A DNA stretch of 64,000 nt, taken from positions 2,728,001 to 2,792,000 of the forward strand of contig NZ_CP082284.1 of the NCBI RefSeq assembly GCF_019880225.1. The letters run 5' to 3'. The notes beneath the pieces are model-generated. The model did not search any database, was not told the origin of the DNA, and saw nothing but the letters and a program-made list of their open reading frames with translations. Every line of letters starts with the position of its first letter. The first letter of the stretch is position 1. Position numbers and translations under genes: made by a program. Positions 9,002 to 17,861 of the stretch are shown one piece after another. This DNA comes from Halobaculum rubrum. Its GTDB lineage: Archaea; Halobacteriota; Halobacteria; Halobacteriales; Haloferacaceae.

Positions 9002-10471
9002 ATGGTAGATCCGATCGAGGACGGCGAAGTCGCGCACAACTACGTGGCCGGCGAGTGGCGCGAGGCCTCGGGCGACGAGTCGCTGGACGTGGAGAACCCC
9101 GCGACCGGCGACCGGCTCGGGTCGATCGCCTTCTCGTCGGCCGACGACGAGGACGAGGCGGTCGCGCTGGCCAACGAGGCGTTCGAGGAGTGGTCCACGA
9201 CGGCCGTCGAGGAACGCATCCAACCGCTGTTCCGCTTCAAGCAGCTGCTGGAGGACCACCAGGAGTCGCTGGCGGAGGTGCTCGTTACCGAACACGGGAA
9301 GACGAAGGCGGAGGCGATGGGCGAGATCCGACGCGGGATCGAGAACGTGGAGGTCGCCTGCGGCATCCCGACGATGATGCAGGCGGGCCACCTCCCGCAC
9401 GCTGCGCCGAACATCGACGAGACGGCCGTTCGCCAGCCGCTCGGGACGGTCGTCGCGGTGACGCCGTTCAACTTCCCCGCGATGATCCCGCTGTGGTTCC
9501 TCCCGTACGCGGTCGCGACGGGCAACACGTTCGTCCTGAAGCCGAGCGAGCGCGACCCGTTCACCGCGAACCGGATCGCCAGTCTCGTCGACGAGGCGGG
9601 CTTCCCCGACGGCGTCGTCAACGTCGTCCACGGCGGCCCCGACACCGTGAACCGGCTCATCACCCACGACGGTATCGAGGCGGTCTCGTTCGTCGGGTCG
9701 ACGCCGATCGCACAGCACGTGTACGAGACCGCCGCCGGTGCCGGCAAGCGCGTGCAGGCGCAGGGCGGCGCGAAGAACCACGTCATCGTCTCGGCGAACG
9801 CGGACCTGCAGTTCGCCGCCGAACAGACCTGCTCGTCGGCGTTCGCCAACGCCGGCCAGCGCTGTCTCGCGAACCCCGTCGCCGTCGTCGAGGACGAGGT
9901 GTACGACGAGTTCGCCGAGCTGCTCGTCGAGGAAGCGAAGGCGATGGAGGTCGGTCCCGGACTGGAGGAGGGCACCGACATGGGGCCGCTCGTGTCCGGC
10001 CCGCACCGCGACTCGGTGCTGGAGTACGTCGAGACTGGCGTCGAGGAGGGGGCCGAACTCCTCCTCGACGGCCGCGAGCAGGCGGTGCCGGAGGCGGGGT
10101 ATCACCTCGGCGCGTCCGTCTTCGGCGACGTGGACCCCGACGCGACGATCGCCCGCGAGGAGATCTTCGGGCCGGTGCTGGCGCTGATCCGCGCGGAGGA
10201 CTTCGACGACGCCGTGTCGCTGGTGAACCGCTCGCAGTTCGGCAACGCGGCGTCGCTGTTCACGAGCGACGGCGGCGAGGCGCGGCAGTTCCGCCTGGAG
10301 GTCGACGCCGGCAACGTCGGCGTCAACGTCGGCACCGCCGCCGCGATGGCGTTCTTCCACTTCGGCGGCGACAAGGACTCGTTCTTCGGCGACCTGCACG
10401 CCCAGGGGGACGACGCCGTCCGGTTCTACACCGACGAGACGGTGTACATCGAGCGCTGGCCCGACAACTGA
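9002..10471 (+). CDS. mmsA: CoA-acylating methylmalonate-semialdehyde dehydrogenase family protein
   Basis: A 489-residue aldehyde dehydrogenase of the MmsA branch. It shows TPFNFPAMIPLWFLPYAVATGNTFVLKPSERDP (about 158-190), VSFVGSTPIAQHVYETAAGAGKRVQAQGGAKNH (about 228-260) and the catalytic Cys in NAGQRCLANPVAV (Cys about 288). QGGAKNH instead of the usual ELGGK is typical of the CoA-dependent MmsA type. The reaction would turn methylmalonate or malonate semialdehyde into propionyl- or acetyl-CoA during valine, beta-alanine or inositol breakdown. It stands alone here, so the pathway is inferred from the family only. Confidence 0.9.
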   Translation: MVDPIEDGEVAHNYVAGEWREASGDESLDVENPATGDRLGSIAFSSADDEDEAVALANEAFEEWSTTAVEERIQPLFRFKQLLEDHQESLAEVLVTEHGKTKAEAMGEIRRGIENVEVACGIPTMMQAGHLPHAAPNIDETAVRQPLGTVVAVTPFNFPAMIPLWFLPYAVATGNTFVLKPSERDPFTANRIASLVDEAGFPDGVVNVVHGGPDTVNRLITHDGIEAVSFVGSTPIAQHVYETAAGAGKRVQAQGGAKNHVIVSANADLQFAAEQTCSSAFANAGQRCLANPVAVVEDEVYDEFAELLVEEAKAMEVGPGLEEGTDMGPLVSGPHRDSVLEYVETGVEEGAELLLDGREQAVPEAGYHLGASVFGDVDPDATIAREEIFGPVLALIRAEDFDDAVSLVNRSQFGNAASLFTSDGGEARQFRLEVDAGNVGVNVGTAAAMAFFHFGGDKDSFFGDLHAQGDDAVRFYTDETVYIERWPDN

Positions 10472-10575
10472 TCGGTCCGACAACCGACGGCCACCTCGCG
10501 GCATCGGCGCCGGCAGACCGCGGTCGACGAGTCCGTCGCCGAACTTTTATCATCGCTCGCCCCGGCTCTGAGACA

Positions 10576-12111
10576 ATGACAGACAACGAGGAGCCGTCAC
10601 CGCCCCGATCCGGTTCGGCCGGGACGGACGAAGGGTCGTTCCTCGACCCGGCGCTCCTCGACCGGATGACGGACGCCTTCTTCGCGCTGGACGACGAGTG
10701 GCGGTTCACGTTCCTCAACGGCCGGGGCGAGGCGATCGTCCGGGACGCGGCCGAGGAACCGGTCGACGGCGAACTGGTCGGCCGGAACATCTGGGAACTG
10801 ATCCCGAACGCCGTCGATACGACGTTTCACGACAACTACGTCGAGGCGATGGAGACCCAGTCGGTCGTCGAGTTCGAGGCGTATTACGACCCGCTGGAGG
10901 CGTGGCTCGACGTCCGGACGTACCCGTCGGAGTCGGGCCTGTCGGTGTTCTTCCGGGACGTGAGCGACGAGCACGAGCGCCGCGAGCAGCTCCGATCGCA
11001 CGAGGAGGCGCTGGCCGCGATCACCGAGACGCTCGCGGAGCCCGATCAGACGTTCGAGGAGCGCGTCTCCGAGCTGCTTCGGGTCGGGGTCGACATGCTC
11101 GACACCGAGTACGGCACGCTCTCGCGGGTCCGCGACGACCGGTACGTGTTCGAGATCGTGCACGCCCCCGACGACAGCGTCGCCGCCGGCGACACCGTCG
11201 ATCTGTCGACGACCAACTGCGAGCGGGTCGTCCTCACCGAGCAGTCGCTCGCGCTCAGCGACGTGAGCGACCACCCGGAACTGGCCGACCGCGCCGGCAA
11301 CGCCGACTGGGGGATCTCCTGTTACCTCGGGGCGCCGGTCCGGGTGAACGGATCGGTGTACGGGACGTTCTGCTTCTACGATCGCGACCCGCGCGGCGAG
11401 GGGTTCGACGAGTGGCAGGTGACGCTCGTCGAGCTGATGGCCGAATGGGTGTCCGCCGAACTGGAGCGGCAGGTGATCCAGGAGGACCTCCGGCGGCAAA
11501 ACGACCGACTCGAGGAGTTCGCGACGATCGTGAGCCACGACCTCCGCAACCCGCTCGCCGTGGCGAAGGGCCAGACCGAACTGGCCGCCGAGGAGTGCGA
11601 CAGCGAGGCGCTGGAGAAGGCGATGCGGGCGCAAGATCGGATGGAGCGGATCATCTCCGACGTGCTGACGATGGCGCAGTCGGGGACCGCCGTCGAATCC
11701 CCCGAGCAGGTCGATCTCTCGACGGTCGCCCGCGACGCGTGGGGGACCGTCGACACCGCCGACGCGACGCTGTCGGCCGAGGACGCGCCGACGCTGACGG
11801 CCGACAGGAGTCGGCTGATCCAGCTGCTCGAGAACCTCTTCCGCAACGCCGTCGAGCACGGCGGCGACGACGTGCACGTCGCCGTCGAGGCGATCTCGGG
11901 CGGGTTCGCCGTCGCCGATGACGGTCCCGGGATCCCCGAGGCCGACCGCGAGGCGGTGTTCGACCACGGGTACTCCTCGCGTGCGGACGGAACCGGCTTC
12001 GGGCTGAGCATCGTCCGCGAGATCGCCGAGGCCCACGGCTGGTCGGTGACGGCGATCGAGTCGGAGCAGGGCGGCGCGCGGTTCGAGTTCGTCGACGCCG
12101 GGAGCGTCTGA
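10576..12111 (+). CDS. PAS-GAF sensor histidine kinase
   Basis: A 511-residue soluble histidine kinase. A PAS domain covers about residues 30-140 (MTDAFFALDDEWRFTFLNGRGE; ending in VFFRDVSDEHERREQL), with a short coiled linker. A GAF domain lies at about 160-300 (ISCYLGAPVRVNGSVYGTFCFYD). The HisKA dimerisation helix has the phospho-acceptor His321 (TIVSHDLRNPL). The ATPase domain shows the N box (LLENLFRNAVEHGGDD), the G1 box (VADDGPGIPEADREAVF) and the G2 box (GTGFGLSIVREIAEAHGWSV). No transmembrane segment or receiver domain is present. The typical haloarchaeal partner is a separate response regulator, not found here. The ATG at 10576 is the first in frame before the PAS domain. Confidence 0.93.
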   Translation: MTDNEEPSPPRSGSAGTDEGSFLDPALLDRMTDAFFALDDEWRFTFLNGRGEAIVRDAAEEPVDGELVGRNIWELIPNAVDTTFHDNYVEAMETQSVVEFEAYYDPLEAWLDVRTYPSESGLSVFFRDVSDEHERREQLRSHEEALAAITETLAEPDQTFEERVSELLRVGVDMLDTEYGTLSRVRDDRYVFEIVHAPDDSVAAGDTVDLSTTNCERVVLTEQSLALSDVSDHPELADRAGNADWGISCYLGAPVRVNGSVYGTFCFYDRDPRGEGFDEWQVTLVELMAEWVSAELERQVIQEDLRRQNDRLEEFATIVSHDLRNPLAVAKGQTELAAEECDSEALEKAMRAQDRMERIISDVLTMAQSGTAVESPEQVDLSTVARDAWGTVDTADATLSAEDAPTLTADRSRLIQLLENLFRNAVEHGGDDVHVAVEAISGGFAVADDGPGIPEADREAVFDHGYSSRADGTGFGLSIVREIAEAHGWSVTAIESEQGGARFEFVDAGSV

Positions 12112-12232
12112 GCCGCCGAACGCGACGACGCGATCGGCCGTCCGGGCGTGTCCGCCGGCGGGGCGACGGCACGCCGTGTCCGTCGTTCACACGGTCGTGA
12201 CGGGGTCGCACGGTCGTTCTCCCTTTCGTGAC

Positions 12233-12242
12233 GCTTAAGTAC
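12233..12242 (+). promoter_or_regulatory. Putative strong promoter (TATA box) for tRNA-Ser and S13 operon
   Basis: GCTTAAGTAC resembles the strong TATA elements of haloarchaeal stable-RNA promoters. Transcription would start near 12265-12270, about 70 nt before tRNA-Ser(GCT), and could continue into the ribosomal operon that starts 18 nt after the tRNA. Confidence 0.55.
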
Positions 12243-12339
12243 GGCCTCCGAGTTACATCGAACGCAGACACTGTAGGGGCATCGGGTCCCGAGTCCGGAG
12301 CCGCGGTGGCTCGCGAGGCGACGATACAGCACACAGGGT

Positions 12340-12423
12340 GTTGCGGTAGCCAAGCCTGGCCCAAGGCGCTGGGTTGCTAACTCAGTGGCGCAAGCCTCCG
12401 GGGTTCGAATCCCCGCCGCAACG
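12340..12423 (+). tRNA. tRNA-Ser (GCT anticodon)
   Basis: An 84-nt type II tRNA. The acceptor arms GTTGCGG and CCGCAAC pair perfectly. The anticodon loop TTGCTAA gives anticodon GCT (reads AGC/AGU). A long variable arm (GTGGCGCAAGCC-type stem) follows, then the T arm GGGGTTCGAATCCCC. The discriminator base is G, as usual for serine. CCA is not encoded. It sits 18 nt before the S13 gene on the same strand, so co-transcription is likely. Confidence 0.95.
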
Positions 12424-12441
12424 CTGACCACACACCAAGAC

Positions 12442-12981
12442 ATGAGTGCAGAAGAACCAGAGAACGCGCCCGACGCGGAGGAGGACGACGAGGACCTCCA
12501 GTACTTCGTCCGTATCGGCCAGACGGACCTGGACGGGACGAAGGCCGTCGAGCGCAGTCTCAGCGACATGAAAGGTATCGGCCAGCGCACGGCGCGCCTG
12601 GTGGCCGAGACGGCCGACGTGGACCGAACGGCCACGATCGGCCGCCTCGATCAGGACGACATCGACAGCATCGTCGACGTCGTCCAGAACTTCTCCGACC
12701 ACGTCCCCGAGTGGATGGTCAACCGGCAGAAGGACTTCTTCACCGGCGAGACCGACCACATCGTGGGCGGGGACCTCAACGAGAAGCGCCGCCACGACAT
12801 CAACCGGATGAAGATGATCGACTCCTACAAGGGCGTCCGCCACAAGCGCGGGCAGAAGGTCCGCGGACAGCGGACCAAGTCCACGGGCCGGACCGAGGGC
12901 ACCATCGGGGTCAACGTCGAGGAGATCCGCGAGGAACAGGCCGAGGAGGAAGCGGCCGCCGCGGAGGATGACGACGAATGA
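12442..12981 (+). CDS. rps13: 30S ribosomal protein S13
   Basis: A 179-residue archaeal S13. An acidic N-terminal leader of about 20 residues precedes YFVRIGQTDLDGTKAVERSL and the helix-hairpin-helix MKGIGQRTARLV. The conserved rRNA-binding segment IDSYKGVRHKRGQKVRGQRTKSTGRTEGTIGV is followed by an acidic tail (EEQAEEEAAAAEDDDE). S13 sits in the small-subunit head and contacts the P-site tRNA and the large subunit. It is the first gene of the S13-S4-S11-RpoD operon and overlaps S4 by 4 nt (ATGA). Confidence 0.97.
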   Translation: MSAEEPENAPDAEEDDEDLQYFVRIGQTDLDGTKAVERSLSDMKGIGQRTARLVAETADVDRTATIGRLDQDDIDSIVDVVQNFSDHVPEWMVNRQKDFFTGETDHIVGGDLNEKRRHDINRMKMIDSYKGVRHKRGQKVRGQRTKSTGRTEGTIGVNVEEIREEQAEEEAAAAEDDDE

Positions 12982-13502
12982 GTACCGGAACCTCCACCAA
13001 GCGCTACGAGACGCCGAACCACCCGTACCAGGGCGAGCGTATCGACGAGGAGTCGGACCTGCTCTCCCGCTACGGCCTGAAGAACAAAGAGGAGCTGTGG
13101 CGCGCGCAGTCGGAGCTGCGTCGCTACCGCCGCGAGGCGCGACGCCTCATCGGCGAGTCGCAGGGCGACGTCGAGGCCGCCAACGAGGCCGGCGCCGACT
13201 TCGTCTCGCGACTCCAGCGCCTCGGCATCCTCGACGACGCGGACGCCATCACGGACGTGCTGTCGCTCGACGTGACCGACGTGCTCGAACGCCGGCTCCA
13301 GACGGTCGCGTACCGCAACGGCGTCGGTAACTCGACCAAACAGGCGCGGCAGTTCATCCTCCACGGCCACGTGGTCGTCGGGGACGCCCGCGTCACGCGC
13401 CCGTCGTACAAGGTCGAGACGGTCGAGGAGAGTCTCGTCGACTTCGACGAGATCTCCCCGCTCGCGGACGAACTCCACCCCGAACGCGCGGAGGGCCAAT
13501 AA
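12978..13502 (+). CDS. rps4: 30S ribosomal protein S4
   Basis: A 174-residue archaeal S4, a primary 16S rRNA binder that starts assembly of the small-subunit body. The N-terminal segment YETPNHPYQGERIDEESDLLSRYGLKNKEELWRAQ is characteristic. The S4 RNA-binding domain follows at about 105-160 (LQTVAYRNGVGNSTKQARQFILHGHVVVGDARVTRPSYKV). Its start overlaps the S13 stop and its stop directly abuts the S11 start, so the operon is tightly coupled. Confidence 0.97.
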   Translation: MSTGTSTKRYETPNHPYQGERIDEESDLLSRYGLKNKEELWRAQSELRRYRREARRLIGESQGDVEAANEAGADFVSRLQRLGILDDADAITDVLSLDVTDVLERRLQTVAYRNGVGNSTKQARQFILHGHVVVGDARVTRPSYKVETVEESLVDFDEISPLADELHPERAEGQ

Positions 13503-13901
13503 ATGAGTGAATCCGAGAACGAAACCGAGAGCCGCTGGGCGATCGCGAACGTGTTCGCGTCGTTCAACAACACGCTCATCACGGTCACCGACATCACCGG
13601 GGCGGAGACGCTGATCAAGTCCTCGGGCGGCGCCGTGGTGAAGCAGAACCGGGACGAGGCGTCGCCGTACGCGGCCATGCAGATGGCCGAGGGCGTCGCC
13701 GAGCAGCTCCAGGCGCAGGGTATCGAGGGCGTCCACGTCCGCATCCGCGGACCCGGCGGCAACGCCCAGAAGTCCCCCGGGCCGGGCGCGCAGCCGACGA
13801 TCCGCGCGCTCGCCCGCGCCGGGATCGAGATCGGTCGCATCGAGGACGTGACCCCGATCCCGCACGACGGCACTCGAGCGGCAAAGAAGAACCGCCTGTA
13901 A
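13503..13901 (+). CDS. rps11: 30S ribosomal protein S11
   Basis: A 132-residue S11. It carries [45 protein letters not shown] and the conserved C-terminal [29 protein letters not shown], ending in the basic [17 protein letters not shown] tail. It lines the mRNA exit platform and contacts the anti-Shine-Dalgarno end of 16S rRNA. It is the third gene of the operon, with no gap after S4 and 3 nt before rpoD. Confidence 0.97.
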   Translation: MSESENETESRWAIANVFASFNNTLITVTDITGAETLIKSSGGAVVKQNRDEASPYAAMQMAEGVAEQLQAQGIEGVHVRIRGPGGNAQKSPGPGAQPTIRALARAGIEIGRIEDVTPIPHDGTRAAKKNRL

Positions 13902-13904
13902 CCC

Positions 13905-14654
13905 ATGGCGGATGACTTCGACGTCGAGGTAGTCACCCGAGACGACCGATCCGCGCGGCTGCTCGTCCGCGGGCTCACCCCCGCGGTCGCGAACGGCCTG
14001 CGCCGGACGATCCTCTCGGAGGTGCCGACGTTCTCGATCGACACCGTCCGATTCGTCGAGAACTCGTCGGTGATGTTCGACGAGATGGTCGGGCTCCGCC
14101 TGGGGCTCGTCCCGCTGACGACGCCGCTGGACGACTACGAGGTCGGCGAAACCGCCACCCTCGCGCTCGACGTCGAGGGGCCGGCGACGGCGTACTCGGG
14201 CGACATCGAGACGTCCGACGACCTCGTCCAGCCCGCCGACGAGAACGTCCCCATCATCGAACTGAAGGAGGGGCAGCGGCTGGAGCTCGAGGCCGACGCG
14301 GTGCTCGACTCCGGGAAGGAACACGCGAAACACCAGGGCGGCGTGGCCGTCGGCTACCGCCACCTGCAGCGCGTGACCGTCGTCGGCGACGCCGCCGAGT
14401 TCGACGAGGAGGAGCCGAACATCCTCCGCGGCGTCATCGAGACCGAGGACGGCGAACTCGTCCACACGGAGGAGTTCGATTCCGACCTCACGAACCGTTA
14501 CCCCGGCAAGGAACTGGACATCGAGGACGTGCCCGGCGCGTTCGTCTTCCACATCGAGACGGACGGGTCGATGAGCGTCGAGGAACTCACCCTCCGCGCG
14601 GTCGAGTCGTTGCGTGACCGCGCGGACGAACTGGCAGACAAGGTCGCAGTCTAA
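13905..14654 (+). CDS. rpoD: DNA-directed RNA polymerase subunit D
   Basis: A 249-residue archaeal RNA polymerase subunit D (counterpart of bacterial alpha and eukaryotic Rpb3). The dimerisation part is clear: [43 protein letters not shown] (about residues 20-62). The C-terminal half of the dimer fold is [31 protein letters not shown]. The inserted domain 3 (about 90-165), which binds a 4Fe-4S cluster in several archaea, is present, but the whole protein contains no cysteine at all, so no such cluster can form. It is the last gene of the S13 operon. Confidence 0.96.
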   Translation: MADDFDVEVVTRDDRSARLLVRGLTPAVANGLRRTILSEVPTFSIDTVRFVENSSVMFDEMVGLRLGLVPLTTPLDDYEVGETATLALDVEGPATAYSGDIETSDDLVQPADENVPIIELKEGQRLELEADAVLDSGKEHAKHQGGVAVGYRHLQRVTVVGDAAEFDEEEPNILRGVIETEDGELVHTEEFDSDLTNRYPGKELDIEDVPGAFVFHIETDGSMSVEELTLRAVESLRDRADELADKVAV

Positions 14655-14765
14655 TCCACAGATGACGCTGTCCCACCACACCCCTCGAACGTTCGCCCCC
14701 GCGGCGGGTCCGACCGGCCAGCGGACCCGCCGTCACCGCCACGCGCGGACGGGGTGGACCGAAGG

Positions 14766-14775
14766 GGTTATCCGG
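14766..14775 (+). promoter_or_regulatory. Putative TATA box for tRNA-Leu
   Basis: GGTTATCCGG lies about 30 nt before the tRNA-Leu 5' end. This fits a transcription start a few bases before the mature tRNA. Confidence 0.4.
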
Positions 14776-14800
14776 TGGGACAGCAAACGACGGGACGCGA

Positions 14801-14885
14801 GCAGGGGTAGCCCAGTCTGGCCAACGGCGCAGCGTTCAGGGCGCTGTCCTGTAGAGGTTCGCAGGTTCAAATCCTGCCCCCTGCA
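14801..14885 (+). tRNA. tRNA-Leu (CAG anticodon)
   Basis: An 85-nt type II tRNA. Acceptor arms GCAGGGG and CCCCTGC are complementary. The anticodon loop around GCGTTCAGGGCGC gives CAG (reads CUG). A long variable arm (GTCCTGTAGAGGTTC region) precedes the T arm GCAGGTTCAAATCCTGC. The discriminator is A, the leucine identity base. It precedes the L18e operon by 120 nt on the same strand. Confidence 0.94.
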
Positions 14886-15005
14886 CTCCCGTTTTCACAC
14901 ATCGACTCGGTCGCGACCGAGTACCGGCGTCGACCACACGACGACGTGTGGTCCGCGCCGTCGGCTCGCGACCGACCCGACAACTCCCACTCAGGAGGTA
15001 ACCGT

Positions 15006-15362
15006 ATGAGTAGTAGCAAGACTAATCCGAGACTTCAAAACCTCATCGCCGAACTGAAGTCGGTCGCGCGGTCGTCCGATGCCACCGTCTGGCAGGACAT
15101 CGCCGACCGGCTCGAAAAGCCGCGGCGCACGCACGCGGAGGTCAACCTCGGCCGCATCGAGCGGTACGCAAACGAGGACGAGACCGTCGTCGTGCCGGGC
15201 AAGGTGCTCGGCTCGGGCGTGCTCCGTAAGGACGTCACCGTCGCCGCCGTCGACTTCTCCGGCACCGCCGAGACGAAGATCGACCAGGCCGGCGAGGCCG
15301 TCCGGCTGGAGGAAGCGCTGTCGAACAACCCCGAAGGGACCGACGTCCGGGTGATCCGATGA
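15006..15362 (+). CDS. rpl18e: 50S ribosomal protein L18e
   Basis: A 118-residue L18e (eukaryotic eL18, related to bacterial L15). It has [52 protein letters not shown] and then [33 protein letters not shown] strong Shine-Dalgarno AGGAGGT lies at 14993-14999, 6 nt before the ATG. That is notable in a genome where most starts look leaderless, and it implies a leadered transcript, probably from the tRNA-Leu promoter. It is the first gene of the L18e-L13-S9-RpoN-RpoK-Eno-S2 operon. Confidence 0.97.
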   Translation: MSSSKTNPRLQNLIAELKSVARSSDATVWQDIADRLEKPRRTHAEVNLGRIERYANEDETVVVPGKVLGSGVLRKDVTVAAVDFSGTAETKIDQAGEAVRLEEALSNNPEGTDVRVIR

Positions 15363-15826
15363 GCCTCGCAGAGTTCGAGGCCGACGTGGTCGTCGACGGA
15401 CGCGACGCCATCATGGGTCGCGTCGCGTCGAAGGTCGCACAGCGGGCGCTCGACGGCGAGCGCGTCGCTATCGTCAACGCCGAGCGCACGGTCATCACCG
15501 GAAACTCCGAGGCGACGCTCGAGAAGTACCGCACCCGCGCGAACCTCGGCTCCGACTCGGGTCCGTACTACCCGAAGCGGCCGGACCGCATCTTCAAGCG
15601 GTCGGTCCGCGGGATGCTGCCGTACAAGACCACGAAGGGTCGCGAGGCGTTCGAGAACGTCCGCGTGTACATCGGCAACCCGTTCGAGTCCGAGACGACC
15701 TCGCCCGACGAGGACGCGCCGGAGCCGGAGGTGCTCGATGGCACCTCCCTCGATCGCCTGTCGAACATCAAGTTCACCACCCTCGGCGAGGTCGCCGAGG
15801 ACCTGGGGGCCAACGTCACATGGTAA
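15359..15826 (+). CDS. rpl13: 50S ribosomal protein L13
   Basis: A 155-residue archaeal L13. It shows [77 protein letters not shown] and a C-terminal segment ending [16 protein letters not shown]. It is an early-assembly large-subunit protein. Its start overlaps the L18e stop by 4 nt and its own stop overlaps the S9 start by 7 nt, so the three genes are translationally coupled. Confidence 0.97.
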   Translation: MSLAEFEADVVVDGRDAIMGRVASKVAQRALDGERVAIVNAERTVITGNSEATLEKYRTRANLGSDSGPYYPKRPDRIFKRSVRGMLPYKTTKGREAFENVRVYIGNPFESETTSPDEDAPEPEVLDGTSLDRLSNIKFTTLGEVAEDLGANVTW

Positions 15827-16218
15827 CGAACACGTCCGGAAAGAAGAAGACCGCCGTCGCCCGCGCCACCGTCACGGACGGCGAGGGGCGAGTGCGTATC
15901 GACTCCCAGCCCGTCGAGCTGGTCGAACCGGAGATGGCGCGCCTGAAGATGCTGGAGCCGTTCCGCGTCGCCGGCGACGACCTCCGCGCGGAGGTCGACA
16001 TCGACGTGACCGTCAACGGCGGCGGCTTCGCCGGGCAGGCGGACGCGGTCCGCACCGCCATCGCCCGCGGGATGGTGCAGCACCGAAACGACGCCGAGCT
16101 CCGCGACGCGTTCATGGAGTTCGACCGCTCCCTGCTGGTCAACGACTCCCGGCAGAGCGAACCGAAGAAGTGGGGCGGGCCCGGCGCGCGCGCCCGCTAC
16201 CAGAAGTCGTACCGCTGA
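15820..16218 (+). CDS. rps9: 30S ribosomal protein S9
   Basis: A 132-residue S9. It has the N-terminal [14 protein letters not shown], the core [24 protein letters not shown] and the conserved basic tail [20 protein letters not shown], whose last residues reach the P-site tRNA anticodon. It is the third gene of the L18e operon, 12 nt before rpoN. Confidence 0.97.
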   Translation: MVTNTSGKKKTAVARATVTDGEGRVRIDSQPVELVEPEMARLKMLEPFRVAGDDLRAEVDIDVTVNGGGFAGQADAVRTAIARGMVQHRNDAELRDAFMEFDRSLLVNDSRQSEPKKWGGPGARARYQKSYR

Positions 16219-16230
16219 GGTGATCCATCC

Positions 16231-16425
16231 ATGATGATCCCTGTCCGGTGTTTCACGTGCGGCAACGTCATCGGTGAACACTGGGAGGAGTTCAAAGCCC
16301 GCGCCAAGGAGGGCGACGAGGACCCCGCGGCGGTCCTCGACGAGCTCGGCGTGGACCGCCACTGCTGTCGGCGGATGATGGTGAGTCACACCGATCTGGT
16401 CGACGTCGTCTCCCCCTACCAATGA
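16231..16425 (+). CDS. rpoN: DNA-directed RNA polymerase subunit N (Rpb10)
   Basis: A 64-residue zinc-binding RNA polymerase subunit that joins the D/L platform to the largest subunits. It shows the invariant [14 protein letters not shown] (Cys at about 7 and 10) and [17 protein letters not shown] (adjacent Cys pair at about 45-46), which form the zinc-bundle site. Two tandem ATGs exist at 16231 and 16234; either could be used. It is coupled to rpoK by a 4-nt overlap. Confidence 0.97.
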   Translation: MMIPVRCFTCGNVIGEHWEEFKARAKEGDEDPAAVLDELGVDRHCCRRMMVSHTDLVDVVSPYQ

Positions 16426-16604
16426 GCGGGAACCTGGAGTACAACCGGTACGAGAAGGCCCGCATCCTGGGTGCGCGAGCGCTGCAGTTGGCGTTCGGCG
16501 CGCCGGCGCTGATCGACAGCGAGCAGTCCGAGCCGATCCTCATCGCGGCCGAGGAGTACGACGCCGGAGTGCTTCCGTTCACGGTGCGCCGGGAGGGGAA
16601 GTAG
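16422..16604 (+). CDS. rpoK: DNA-directed RNA polymerase subunit K (Rpb6)
   Basis: A 60-residue archaeal RpoK (Rpb6/omega counterpart), which helps fold and clamp the largest subunit. It has [24 protein letters not shown] and the C-terminal [23 protein letters not shown], both diagnostic. Its stop codon directly precedes the enolase ATG. Confidence 0.96.
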   Translation: MSGNLEYNRYEKARILGARALQLAFGAPALIDSEQSEPILIAAEEYDAGVLPFTVRREGK

Positions 16605-17861
16605 ATGACCCTGATCGAGTCGGTATCGCTGCGTCGCGTGCTCGATTCCCGGGGCAACCCGACGGTCGAGGCGGACGTACTCACCCAGTCGGGCGGCTTC
16701 GGCCGCGCGGCGGCGCCCTCCGGGGCGTCGACGGGCGAGTACGAGGCGATCGAGCTGCCGCCGATGGAGGCCATCGCGGCCGCCCGCGAACACGCCGTGC
16801 CGCGGCTCGAGGGCTCGGTCCACGCCGGCAACCAGCGCGACGTCGACGCCGCGCTGCACGCGGCCGACGGGACCGAGGACTTCTCGGAGATCGGCGCCAA
16901 CAGCGCGGTCGCGATCAGCATGGCGGCGTCGAAGGCCGGCGCCGACGTGCTGGGCGCGCCGCTGTTCCAGCACCTCGGGGGCACGTTCCGCGACGCGGAC
17001 CGGTCGTTCCCGATCCCGCTGGGGAACGTCGTCGGCGGCGGCGAACACGCCGCCGACGCGACCCACATCCAGGAGTTCCTCTCGGCGCCCGTGGGGGCGC
17101 CGTCGGTCGCGGAGGCGGTCTTCGCGAACGCCGACGTGCACGCCACGGTCGCCGAGATCCTCGCCGACCGCGGCGTCGCCGCCGCGAAGGGTGACGAGGG
17201 CGCGTGGGCGCCCGCCGTCTCCGACGCGGAGGCGTTCGAGATCGTCGACGAGGCGACCTCGCGCGTCGAGGAGACGCTGGGCTTCGAGATCAAGTTCGGC
17301 CTCGACGTGGCCGCCTCGGAGCTGTACGACGCCGACGCCGGCGTCTACCGCTACGGGGACATCGAGCGGACCTCGGCCGAGCAGGTCGAGTACATGGCCG
17401 AACTGGTCGAGGAGTACGACCTCGCGTACGTCGAGGACCCCCTCGACGAGGACGACTACGACGGGTTCGCCGACCTGACCGACAGAGTGGGCGGCGGGGC
17501 TTCAGCCCCGGGTGCGAGCGGGCAAGGCCCGCGAGCCGACCGCACGCTGATCTGCGGCGACGACCTGTTCGTCACGAACGTCGAGCGCCTCTCGCGAGGC
17601 ATCGACGAGGGCGCGGCCAACAGCATCCTGATCAAGCCGAACCAGATCGGGACGCTGTCGGACGCGTTCGACGCCGTGGAGCTGGCCCAGCGCAACGGGC
17701 TCGACGCGGTCGTCTCCCACCGCTCGGGCGAGACCGAGGACACGACCATCGCACACCTCGCCGTCGCGACCGGCGCCTCGTTCATCAAGACGGGGACGGT
17801 CGGCGGCGAGCGCACCGCAAAGCTGAACGAACTCATCCGCATCGCGGAGGAGGCAGTATGA
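16605..17861 (+). CDS. eno: Enolase with an in-frame repeat insertion
   Basis: A 418-residue phosphopyruvate hydratase that interconverts 2-phosphoglycerate and phosphoenolpyruvate. N-terminal [14 protein letters not shown] and [12 protein letters not shown] loops are intact, as are [28 protein letters not shown], the catalytic-Lys region [13 protein letters not shown] and [18 protein letters not shown]. Oddity: between LTDRVG and [10 protein letters not shown] (about residues 297-312) are some 16 extra Gly/Ala/Ser/Pro residues. They are encoded by two back-to-back DNA hairpins (17496-17509 and 17518-17532) that keep the frame. The extra loop lies just before the strand carrying the metal-ligand Asp, so it must fold out to the surface. 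The stop overlaps the S2 start (ATGA). Confidence 0.96.
   Translation: MTLIESVSLRRVLDSRGNPTVEADVLTQSGGFGRAAAPSGASTGEYEAIELPPMEAIAAAREHAVPRLEGSVHAGNQRDVDAALHAADGTEDFSEIGANSAVAISMAASKAGADVLGAPLFQHLGGTFRDADRSFPIPLGNVVGGGEHAADATHIQEFLSAPVGAPSVAEAVFANADVHATVAEILADRGVAAAKGDEGAWAPAVSDAEAFEIVDEATSRVEETLGFEIKFGLDVAASELYDADAGVYRYGDIERTSAEQVEYMAELVEEYDLAYVEDPLDEDDYDGFADLTDRVGGGASAPGASGQGPRADRTLICGDDLFVTNVERLSRGIDEGAANSILIKPNQIGTLSDAFDAVELAQRNGLDAVVSHRSGETEDTTIAHLAVATGASFIKTGTVGGERTAKLNELIRIAEEAV
17491..17537 (+). repeat. Double-hairpin repeat element inserted in frame in enolase
   Basis: Two adjacent perfect hairpins are visible: GGGGCTTCAGCCCC (17496-17509; 6-bp stem, 2-nt loop) and GCGGGCAAGGCCCGC (17518-17532; 6-bp stem, 3-nt loop). 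They encode the Gly/Ala-rich loop absent from the usual enolase alignment. The layout resembles short mobile palindromic elements that tolerate insertion into genes. Confidence 0.7.
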
